Shown here piece after piece: positions 26,004 through 33,838 of a stretch of 64,000 bases of DNA. The translations under genes were made by a program, and so were the position numbers. The notes under the pieces are model-generated. The model saw nothing but the letters and a program-made list of their open reading frames with translations. It was not told the DNA's origin and ran no database searches. The DNA comes from Hyunsoonleella ulvae (GTDB taxonomy: Bacteria; Bacteroidota; Bacteroidia; Flavobacteriales; Flavobacteriaceae): the NCBI RefSeq assembly GCF_016827605.1, contig NZ_JAEPJQ010000002.1:496001-560000 (forward strand), given 5' to 3'. Numbering within the stretch: the stretch's first letter is position 1; each line of letters begins with the position of its first letter.

Positions 26004-26909
26004 TTATTTTCTAGTTATTAAATAAGAACGATCTCCTTCTAATACTGATACCATTTTATCTATCTGTCCTTGACTAAAACGTCTTCGACATAAACCATCA
26101 GCATCACTTCTGGTTCTCCCTGATGAAGTCATAATATTGAACGTATCAGGGTTATATTGCATCCCATTAGCATCTTTCTCTGTGCCAATATAAGCGCAGT
26201 TCCTCATATTTCCATCATTGAGAACTGGTGATGCTGGTGTATCGCAAATTTTATCTCCTGCTTGTTCACAATTAGACCCATCTACCAATTCGGTATTTCC
26301 ATTCGGACCTCTAAAATCATCATCGGTGTGATACAATCCTAAATAATGCCCCAGTTCGTGAGAAGCTGTACCGGTATTTTCCATTGTTACAGATGAGCTT
26401 GTTAACTTGATGTTATTCCCTTCATCAGGAAATAAAGCTGTTGCGCCTATGTTACGAAGGTTACCGCCACTGTTACTCTGTAAAACCCTAAAATAAAATA
26501 TATTTGCTGCCTTATCATCTTCAAAAGATTTTAACAATCTAAGATCTCTAAAATCGTCCTGTTTTAAGAAGGATGTGTTCCACCCTGTATTATCCAAAAA
26601 CTTTATTTCTTTTGTATAAAATTGAATTTTGCCCGGTTTAAAGTTTTTGTTTATATCTCCCATTATTTTTTTTATTCTTGCTTCATCAACGGGAGCATTC
26701 GTTCCGTCATCTCGTCTAGATATATGATGTACCACTGGTATTCTTAACGTATCTCCTGATGTTGTTACATCTGGGGTGTCTGGTACTTCATTATCAATAG
26801 GATCTTCTTTTTCTTCGGAATTACTACTATTATTACAATTAAACAAAAACAAAGTGCTTACTATGCTTAGCATAGTTAACACTACTAAAAATCTATTTTT
26901 ATTTTTCAT
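26004..26909 (-). CDS. M43 (pappalysin-like) zinc metalloprotease lipoprotein
   Basis: This 301-residue lipoprotein (LFLFNCNNSSN) has an acidic linker of about 25 residues and then an M43-type domain. The zinc motif is HELGHYLGLYH (H184, E185, H188, H194), i.e. HExxHxxGxxH. A Met-turn follows (NIMTS, Met260), with Cys-rich connecting segments (SNCEQAGDKICDTPASP). It is an endopeptidase, probably on the cell surface. It is the intact copy of a tandem pair, the other being the broken gene at 27007-27750. The 97-bp spacer upstream is the largest gap within the operon. Confidence 0.9.
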   Translation of the reverse strand: MKNKNRFLVVLTMLSIVSTLFLFNCNNSSNSEEKEDPIDNEVPDTPDVTTSGDTLRIPVVHHISRRDDGTNAPVDEARIKKIMGDINKNFKPGKIQFYTKEIKFLDNTGWNTSFLKQDDFRDLRLLKSFEDDKAANIFYFRVLQSNSGGNLRNIGATALFPDEGNNIKLTSSSVTMENTGTASHELGHYLGLYHTDDDFRGPNGNTELVDGSNCEQAGDKICDTPASPVLNDGNMRNCAYIGTEKDANGMQYNPDTFNIMTSSGRTRSDADGLCRRRFSQGQIDKMVSVLEGDRSYLITRK

Positions 26910-27006
26910 GATTTTTCAAATTTTGCTATTATTCAGAATTCTTAAAAATGTTAATCCATAAATTATATTTTCCTGCAATAGGTAATACCTCATTACACTA
27001 CTACCA

Positions 27007-27750
27007 CTAATTATAAAATAAGCTTCTTATATTATTTGGGTTTAAGGTCTGGCGAAGCAGGTGTATCAAAAAAGCCCCACCTGCTTCAGCACAATTAGAC
27101 CCATCGACTAACTCAAGTCTTCCTTGACTATCTCTAAAATCATCATCAGTGTGATACAATCCTAGATAATGTCCTATTTCATGAGTTGCTGTTGCCGTAT
27201 TTTGAATCCTTACCGATGAAGCACTCAATTTCAAATTATTTCCCTCATCAGGAAATAAGGCAGTTGCCCCCAGTTCTCCTGTAATTTGACCACCTCTTCT
27301 ATTAAGCAATGTGATGAAGTAAAATATATTTAATGCGTCTGGATCCTCAAAAGAGGAAAGTACCTTATTACTAATAAAATCATCTTGTTTTGTAAATTGT
27401 ATATTCCATTGTGTATTATCTACAAATTTGATGTCCTTTGTTACAAATTGAATTTTGGCAGATTTAAAACTTGAATTAATATCTCCCATTATTTTAGCAA
27501 TACGCCCTCCTGTAACTGCAGGATTTGTTGCATTGTCTCGCCTAGAAATATGATGTACTACTGGAACCCTTAGCGTATCTCCAGATATAATCCCATTTGG
27601 ATTATCATCGGGAATTTCTTCTTCCATTAGGTCTTGACGTATAACAGGATCGTTGCCATTATTACAATTTAACACGAATAATATCAGAAGCGTATTTAAC
27701 ATAATAAAAACGATTTGTTTTTTATTTTTCTCTTTTTCATTTTTTTTCAT
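27007..27750 (-). pseudogene. Truncated, frameshifted M43 metalloprotease copy
   Basis: The 247-codon frame aligns along nearly its whole length with the M43 protease downstream and keeps the zinc motif HEIGHYLGLYH (H190-H200). After AEAGG, at about 27080, the reading frame departs from the family. The family sequence DTPASP continues in the next frame (FFDTPASPDLKPK) and then meets a stop. The Met-turn and the last 50 or so residues are absent from both frames and from the spacer to 26909. The lipoprotein N-terminus (LFVLNCNN) is intact. It therefore looks like a recently decayed duplicate, unlikely to fold as an active protease. A sequencing error could explain the frameshift but not the missing C-terminus. 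Confidence 0.75.
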
Positions 27751-27780
27751 AGAAGTAAGAGTAACAAATACATTTATATT

Positions 27781-28605
27781 TTAATCTTTAAAAAATGGTT
27801 CTAAAAACTCGTATCGATTAGGTATATTATTCCTTACCCAATCTTCAATACTTTGAGATAATCTACCTGGATATTTTACCATGGTATATACAAATATGGC
27901 AGTTTCAGGTATATCTTCTTTATCAGGTATACGCTGCGCATATTCTGTCATATAAACACCGTCTTTTTGTCTTGCATTTAACCATTCTGTACTCGCTCCG
28001 TATCTTTTTTCAAAATAAACATGAGCTGTTTCATGAAATACAGTGGCTTCTAATTGATTACCTGCAATTCTTTCATCAATCCGTTCAGAGAATATAAAGA
28101 AAAATTTACCATCAGGTTCTGCGCTAACCCCACCTGCACCATCAATCACAGCAACATGGTTTAAATCATCTCTCATAAAAACAGGTAACTTACCAAGTTT
28201 ATCCGTCAATTTATTGGCATACTCCGTAGCCCGTTCTACGCTTCCAAAATTACTACGACACCAAATACCTATTTTTTTATCTCCAGTAAAAGTAGCTTCA
28301 AAAACATAAGCGTTTGGATCATTTAACTCAAATTGTCCTTTTGAGGGGATTTCTCTATTAAATTGTCCCAAGTATTCGATACTAATAAATGTATCCGGAT
28401 CTGTAGCTTTTATAAAATCTATACCTGTACCATCAATCGAAAACTCAAATAAAGGTTCATTATCATTATTTGTATTTACATCATCATTATCATCTTCTTG
28501 ATCTATAAGATCTTCTCTAATAACAACATCTTTATCTGTAGTACAATTAGTCAAAACCAATAGCATTGACAGATATAAAATATTAAACACACTCTTTAAT
28601 TTCAT
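27781..28605 (-). CDS. Putative HExxH metallopeptidase lipoprotein (copy A)
   Basis: This 274-residue lipoprotein (LVLTNCTTDKD) has a long acidic linker with Asn/Asp repeats. A domain follows in which FHETAH (H191, E192, H195) lies 39 residues before E234 in TEYAQRIPDKEDIPETA. An HExxH followed by EYA...EDxxET is the layout of gluzincin-type zinc peptidases, so E234 is the candidate third ligand. I cannot place it in a named family. It is paralogous along its length with the next gene upstream (28633-29427). Its post-lipobox segment VIREDL also resembles VIRQDL in the broken M43 gene. The adjacent SusCD, M43 and M1 genes support a role in extracellular proteolysis; activity is inferred. Confidence 0.65.
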   Translation of the reverse strand: MKLKSVFNILYLSMLLVLTNCTTDKDVVIREDLIDQEDDNDDVNTNNDNEPLFEFSIDGTGIDFIKATDPDTFISIEYLGQFNREIPSKGQFELNDPNAYVFEATFTGDKKIGIWCRSNFGSVERATEYANKLTDKLGKLPVFMRDDLNHVAVIDGAGGVSAEPDGKFFFIFSERIDERIAGNQLEATVFHETAHVYFEKRYGASTEWLNARQKDGVYMTEYAQRIPDKEDIPETAIFVYTMVKYPGRLSQSIEDWVRNNIPNRYEFLEPFFKD

Positions 28606-28632
28606 AGCTTATTTTTTTAATTTATTTGCTCT

Positions 28633-29427
28633 CTAAAAGAACTTTTCTAAAAATTCATACCGCTTAGGAATGTTTATTTTTATCCATTGTTCTATTTCGG
28701 GCGACAGTCTGTTTGGGTATGTTTTCATGATATACACAAATAGTGCTGTTTCAGAAATATCTTCTTGGTGTGGTTTGCTTTCAGCATATTCTGTGATAAA
28801 CGTTTTATCAGCAGCTTGAATTTCCTTCCAAACCTTGCTTTTAGCATATTTTAAATCAAAAGTTACATGTGCTGTTTCATGAAAAACAGTTTCCTCTAAA
28901 TCATTATTACTAATTCTCGTGTCCATATTATCAGAATATAATACAAAAAACCTACCAGCATCTTCTGCAAAAGCCGTATGATCACCTGTATGAATTACAA
29001 CATGATTTAATGTTTTCCGCATAAAAGATGGTAATTTACCTAACCTAGCGGTTAATTTATCTGCATACACTTTAGCTTTTGTCTTATTGCCAAAACTACT
29101 GTGCAACCAAATTTCAATAGTTTTATCATCTGAAAAATTAGCTTTAAATACGTAGGCACCATCATCCATTAACTCATTACTATTAAGTGATCCTGGCATT
29201 TCCTTGGTCTCATTTCCTATAAATTCAAGACTTATAAAAGCATCCTCATCGTTTTCTTTAATAAAATCTATTTCCGTGGAGGTTATAGAGGTTTTAAACA
29301 AAGGTTTTTTATTTTGGTAAACTTCTTTATTTAGAACTACTTCGCCATCAATGGCTATTTCTGCTTGTTTATTTTTGCAAGCGGAATTTAAAAAGATTAT
29401 TACTAGAACAATAAGATATTTCATCAT
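28633..29427 (-). CDS. Putative HExxH metallopeptidase lipoprotein (copy B)
   Basis: This 264-residue lipoprotein (FLNSACKNKQ) is paralogous to the gene at 27781. Shared blocks include KLGKLP(S/V)FMR, LNHV and VFHETAH (H183, E184, H187). TEYAESKPHQEDISETA puts E226 again 39 residues after the second His, and the C-terminus PKRYEFLEKFF matches PNRYEFLEPFF. The acidic linker of copy A is much shorter here. It lies 27 bp upstream of copy A, and both are inside the peptidase operon. A zinc-dependent protease fold is the best reading of the conserved motif spacing. The alternative is a non-catalytic binding protein. Confidence 0.65.
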   Translation of the reverse strand: MMKYLIVLVIIFLNSACKNKQAEIAIDGEVVLNKEVYQNKKPLFKTSITSTEIDFIKENDEDAFISLEFIGNETKEMPGSLNSNELMDDGAYVFKANFSDDKTIEIWLHSSFGNKTKAKVYADKLTARLGKLPSFMRKTLNHVVIHTGDHTAFAEDAGRFFVLYSDNMDTRISNNDLEETVFHETAHVTFDLKYAKSKVWKEIQAADKTFITEYAESKPHQEDISETALFVYIMKTYPNRLSPEIEQWIKINIPKRYEFLEKFF

Positions 29428-29462
29428 GTTTAAATATTTAAAACTAAATTTTAGATATCTAA

Positions 29463-31163
29463 CTATAAAGGTTCAAAAAATATAGTTCCATTGGTTTGTA
29501 TACCATCAGGATCAGTTAAAGTAAACTCACTTAATTCTATAAATCCTTCTGCGTTTGAATACCCTCCAAAGCCTCTGAATGTATACTCTGCTGAATCTCC
29601 AGATATTTCACAAGTGAAAGTTGCTTCACTTATAATCACTTCAGATCCTCCTTCTTCTTCTCCAAAGAAAACGCCAAGCTGAACTAGATCATTATTACAT
29701 CCTAGTCCAAGAAAATCACCAGATAATATATATTCATTACAGTTATCTGGATTTTGACTAAATATGCCTATACCAAAACTCTCATTCCCATCAATATTTA
29801 CTATACTATTATATTCGCCTTCAAAACTGCATCTATCTCGATCATCTCCGCCTCCAGTATCTCCAGATTGTTCAATAAACAAGTTTCCTGTTATCGTTTC
29901 TCCACCTCCAATGAGCTCATAACCAAAAAACTCCATAAATCCGTCATTACCACTAAAGAAACCTGAAGCATTAAATGTATAGTCTATTGTTTCTCCTCCT
30001 TCATTTGTACAACTAAATGTGGCGTTTTCTACAATAGCGTTACCTTCATTTCCACCCTCAACAAAAGGCTCTAGGAACATTAAGAACTCAATATCATTGT
30101 TGGTGCAACCTAAATTTAAAAAGTCGCCACTAATCGATATCTCATTACAACTTTCTAATAACGACGATATAATAATATTTTCGCCATTATTAGAATCTCT
30201 GGCTAAAAGTTCTCCTTCAAAATTTGAAAAATCGAAATCTAGGTTACAATCTCCACCATTATCGTCTCCAGGATCGTCTAAACGTCTAATGTTTAAAGTT
30301 CCTGTTTCGGTTCCATCAGGAGTAATCATGGTATAGTTTAATTCCGCCCTTGTAAGTTCTCCTTGGTATATACCTGTTCCTTCAACGGTAAATTCTCTTG
30401 TTTCACTACCATCCTCAGATAAACAAGAATATGTAGTAGAGGGTACTGTAATAGTCCCTTCAGAAGATTCAGGACTATTTGGTGTGAAAACAAATAGAAT
30501 TTCAACATCGTCATTAAAACATCCCTGATTAAAAATACCTCCACCTGTAAAAATATATTCTCCACACTCAACACCTAATCTACCTATCGTTACGCCTTCG
30601 CCATTATTAGAATCTACTGTTCTTAGCTCTCTTACATAATTGGATAAATCGAAATTTAAGTTACATGCTTTATAAGGATCAGTTCCGTTAATAAACTCAT
30701 CTATGTTTGCTATAAGATCTCCATCACAATCGGCGGTTCCCCAAATAGTATTATCAGAATTAAAACCAATATATCCTTCTTCTTGTGCAGGTACACAGGG
30801 GTTTTCTGGCTCTTCGTCTATAAAATCTGCAACACCATCTCCATCTGTATCAATTGTATTTTCATCTAAGTATGGATTTCTAGATTGATCTTCAAACTCG
30901 TCTGCATTTGATACTCCATCTCCATCACAATCTGCATTTTGCCAAGTTTCATTAAACACATCAAAACCTATGTAAGCCATTTGCTGTGCTGGTAAACACG
31001 GATCGTCTGGTGATTCATCTAAACTATTTATAATACCATCTCCGTCTGAATCAGTTGCAGCACTAACAAAAGCCTCAACATTTTCTTCACAAGATATTGT
31101 TATTAAAGACAACATTATAACTGCTATTACATGAAACCATTTTATATTTAATGTGTATTTCAT
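29463..31163 (-). CDS. TSP3-repeat lipoprotein with three four-cysteine modules
   Basis: This 566-residue lipoprotein (LITISCEENVE) starts with calcium-binding thrombospondin type 3-like repeats (DSDGDGIINSLDESPDDPC and related, about residues 37-180). Three tandem beta-rich modules of roughly 120 residues follow. Each has four Cys in the same order: a leading CN(L)xFD, a central ExCxE, GCxND and a late (Y/F)(S/T)C. Modules one and two share D-S-N-N-G-E. I do not recognise the module as a named domain. It is likely a surface binding protein of the SusE/F kind for the SusC/SusD pair at 32414-37117. It duplicates the architecture of the next gene upstream. Confidence 0.7.
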   Translation of the reverse strand: MKYTLNIKWFHVIAVIMLSLITISCEENVEAFVSAATDSDGDGIINSLDESPDDPCLPAQQMAYIGFDVFNETWQNADCDGDGVSNADEFEDQSRNPYLDENTIDTDGDGVADFIDEEPENPCVPAQEEGYIGFNSDNTIWGTADCDGDLIANIDEFINGTDPYKACNLNFDLSNYVRELRTVDSNNGEGVTIGRLGVECGEYIFTGGGIFNQGCFNDDVEILFVFTPNSPESSEGTITVPSTTYSCLSEDGSETREFTVEGTGIYQGELTRAELNYTMITPDGTETGTLNIRRLDDPGDDNGGDCNLDFDFSNFEGELLARDSNNGENIIISSLLESCNEISISGDFLNLGCTNNDIEFLMFLEPFVEGGNEGNAIVENATFSCTNEGGETIDYTFNASGFFSGNDGFMEFFGYELIGGGETITGNLFIEQSGDTGGGDDRDRCSFEGEYNSIVNIDGNESFGIGIFSQNPDNCNEYILSGDFLGLGCNNDLVQLGVFFGEEEGGSEVIISEATFTCEISGDSAEYTFRGFGGYSNAEGFIELSEFTLTDPDGIQTNGTIFFEPL

Positions 31164-31200
31164 AATCTTTGTTTTATAGTTTTTTAAAGCTTTTTATTAT

Positions 31201-32394
31201 TTAAGACAATGGTCTTATAATTAGTGTTCCTGTTGTCACTCTTTCTTCATCTGGTATATCATCTCCCAGTTGCGTTATAGTATATGTAAATTCTACCGTA
31301 CTTGATGCCCCTGCATAAGTACCAAAACCTTCTACTGTAAACTCTCTAGTTGAGGTTCTATCTTCTGATAAACAAGAATACTCTGTTAGCTCTACTACTA
31401 TGCTACCGTTTGACGATGAGGAATCATTTGGGGTAAAAAAGAATGGTATACTTAAATCGTCATTAAAACATCCTTGATTAAACAAACTACCTCCTGTGAA
31501 GAAAAATGTACCGCATTCTTCTCCTAGAACTCCTATTGTTACACCTTCTCCGTTATTGGAATCTACAGTTCTTAATTCTCTTTCATAATTACCTAAATCA
31601 AAATTCAATATTTCATTACAGGGTAAATCTGGAAGTGGATATGGCGAATCTCCATTTGCTAATTCATCTGCATTTGTAATACCGTCGTCATCACAATCTC
31701 CCATAGCCCACACTTCATTATCAGGATTAAAATCCTGATAACCTGCAAATTGCTCAGGCAAACATGGATTGTTAGGTTCTGGATCAACATCATCACGCAC
31801 ACCATCTCCATCTGCATCTCCTATTGTAGACTCGTCTATATAAGGGTTTCTCCCATTGTTTACTTCGTCTGCATTAGACATGCCATCTTCATCACAGTCT
31901 GCAGCACCCCAAATACTATTAAATGGGTTGAAACCTGTATAGGTTAGGTCTTGTAATGGCAAACATGGATTATTAGGATCAGAATCTCTACTGTTTTCAA
32001 TGCCATCTCCATCTGGATCATTTAAATTTCTCAGTATGGTTATGTTGGATATTTTAGAAACATCCTTTTTTCTTACTTGTACTTGCAAAGTGATTTCGTT
32101 TACATTGCCAGAATTAAAAATCTCTGGAGTGGCTGCTATAATTTCCCCAAAACGCACCCCTAAAACAACACTGTTTTCTGGGTTTTGAGATAGTAATGTA
32201 AATGTTACCTCTCCACTATTAGATGTGCCCCTTGAAAAGCCTAGAGTATCTAATTGCTGTACCACTACTGGTGCTGTAATTGTAAAATCTTCTGTATTAA
32301 CGGTAACTCCAGAAACACTATCATCAGATTCGTTACATGACACATACATTACTATAACTAGTAAGCTTGCTAAATATTTATATACTATTTTCAT
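31201..32394 (-). CDS. TSP3-repeat lipoprotein with one four-cysteine module
   Basis: This 397-residue lipoprotein (VIVMYVSCNESDD) has an N-terminal Ig-like domain of about 100 residues. TSP3-like repeats follow (DPDGDGIENSRDSDPNNPC and two more, each with DxDxDG loops). One C-terminal module matches module one of the gene at 29463 closely (ERELRTVDSNNGEGVTIG, GCFNDD, SCLSED). The two genes clearly arose by duplication. It is the third gene of the operon, 19 bp after the SusD, the position of an accessory ligand-binding lipoprotein. No enzyme motif is present. Confidence 0.7.
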   Translation of the reverse strand: MKIVYKYLASLLVIVMYVSCNESDDSVSGVTVNTEDFTITAPVVVQQLDTLGFSRGTSNSGEVTFTLLSQNPENSVVLGVRFGEIIAATPEIFNSGNVNEITLQVQVRKKDVSKISNITILRNLNDPDGDGIENSRDSDPNNPCLPLQDLTYTGFNPFNSIWGAADCDEDGMSNADEVNNGRNPYIDESTIGDADGDGVRDDVDPEPNNPCLPEQFAGYQDFNPDNEVWAMGDCDDDGITNADELANGDSPYPLPDLPCNEILNFDLGNYERELRTVDSNNGEGVTIGVLGEECGTFFFTGGSLFNQGCFNDDLSIPFFFTPNDSSSSNGSIVVELTEYSCLSEDRTSTREFTVEGFGTYAGASSTVEFTYTITQLGDDIPDEERVTTGTLIIRPLS

Positions 32395-32413
32395 AATCGA
32401 TTCTATTTACTAT

Positions 32414-33823
32414 TTACTGTCTTGGATTTTGTTCTATTTCAGGATTTGCAACAATGTAATTATTAGCAATTGGGAAAGCCCAGTTTAAACTATTAGGTTC
32501 GATAGATACAGTTTCTCCATCAAATGTGTGCGTTACTGTTATTTTTTGTTCATCAAAACGGTTATAGCGTTTAATATCAAAGGTTCTTAATACACTTGGT
32601 GCCTTCTCTCTTCGTATTTCATCTTTTACAAATGCTAAAAGGTCTGCTTCGTCAGTGATATTAACTGGATTATATGTTCCTGTTGCATATCTATTACTTC
32701 GTAAGAGGTTTAAATCACTATTAGCCATAGACACATTACCCAATCTGGCATTACACTCCATTCGTATCATATATAAATCTGCAGTGGTTATAGATACATT
32801 AGGGTTATTATTTGCCCTGTGAGCTACAAATACAGGATTATCAATAGGTGCAAAGAAATACGTATTGGCATCAGCAAACCATCGTTTTCTGAGATCATCA
32901 TCGGCATACAACCCATAAAATTCTGGTGTTGATACTATAGTAAAACCTCCTGAATCTTTAAACCAAATTAATTGTGGATCTTCAAGAGCCAATGGAAAAG
33001 ATATCACATTGGCATCTCTCGGATCGGTGGGATCGCTATTAATATTTCTAAGGGTGTTTTTTAGTCTTAAACCACTATTTGCAGCATCAAGTGCCTCTTG
33101 ATATTTACCTTGAAATAACAACACACGTGCTAAAAACGCATAAGCTCCTGCTTTAGATGGTCTGAATGTTAAATTTGCTGGTTGTACATCTGGTAGTGCA
33201 TTAATATTATCATTGATATCTGAAAGTATTAAATCGTAAATTTCTTGGACAGATGCTCGTGTAAAGTCTGCACCTTCTAGATCAATACCTTCTCTTATCG
33301 GCACACCTAAATCGGTACTAGCTGTTTCTGGATTATAATGTACACTATAAATATTTACTAAATTAAAATAAGCAAATGCACGTTGCAATGAGGCATCGGC
33401 TCTTAATTCTGCTATTTGTTCAGGAGTTCCATTTTCAGCAGTTTTTAAACCTTCTAAAACCACATTGGCCACATATATTTGGTTGTAATATAATATCCAT
33501 GTGTTGTCATCCCCATTATCAGTTGAAATTTGATCTCTAAACAAATACATATTGATTTGTTCTGGACTTATCCCAAAATTTGCTCGTACTTGTTCTGATA
33601 GAAAATAATTATCACTGGCCAAAATCGTAAAGTCGTGATGTGAGCCAAAACCTTGTGTGAAATTAATATTTGGATCTGGTTCTACTTGATCTAACAACGC
33701 TCTAAACTCTTCTACCTTTGTTGGTATTACTTGTCCTTTAGGCTCAAAGTCTAAAAAATTATCTCTGGTGCAACCTGTTAAAAGGAATGCTGAAACTAAA
33801 ATTATATATATTGAATATTTCAT
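32414..33823 (-). CDS. SusD/RagB family lipoprotein of the peptidase operon
   Basis: This 469-residue SusD-like lipoprotein (AFLLTGCTRDNFLDFEPKG) has typical SusD helices (ADASLQRAFAYFNLVNIYSVHY, AGAYAFLARVLLFQGKY). It lies 15 bp after its SusC. It is shorter than the two SusD proteins of the polysaccharide modules and differs in its N-terminal block (GQVIPTKVEEFRALLD). Since the genes cotranscribed downstream are proteases and not glycanases, the likely ligand is a peptide or glycoprotein, as for RagB of the RagAB oligopeptide importer. That comparison is by context only. Confidence 0.88.
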   Translation of the reverse strand: MKYSIYIILVSAFLLTGCTRDNFLDFEPKGQVIPTKVEEFRALLDQVEPDPNINFTQGFGSHHDFTILASDNYFLSEQVRANFGISPEQINMYLFRDQISTDNGDDNTWILYYNQIYVANVVLEGLKTAENGTPEQIAELRADASLQRAFAYFNLVNIYSVHYNPETASTDLGVPIREGIDLEGADFTRASVQEIYDLILSDINDNINALPDVQPANLTFRPSKAGAYAFLARVLLFQGKYQEALDAANSGLRLKNTLRNINSDPTDPRDANVISFPLALEDPQLIWFKDSGGFTIVSTPEFYGLYADDDLRKRWFADANTYFFAPIDNPVFVAHRANNNPNVSITTADLYMIRMECNARLGNVSMANSDLNLLRSNRYATGTYNPVNITDEADLLAFVKDEIRREKAPSVLRTFDIKRYNRFDEQKITVTHTFDGETVSIEPNSLNWAFPIANNYIVANPEIEQNPRQ

Positions 33824-33838
33824 AAATTTCTATATGAA

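Noticed and set aside
30700-31060. Short repeated GAT/GGA-rich DNA that looks like a tandem repeat
   Set aside because: It encodes the DxDxDG loops of TSP3 repeats; it is a protein repeat and not a CRISPR or satellite array.
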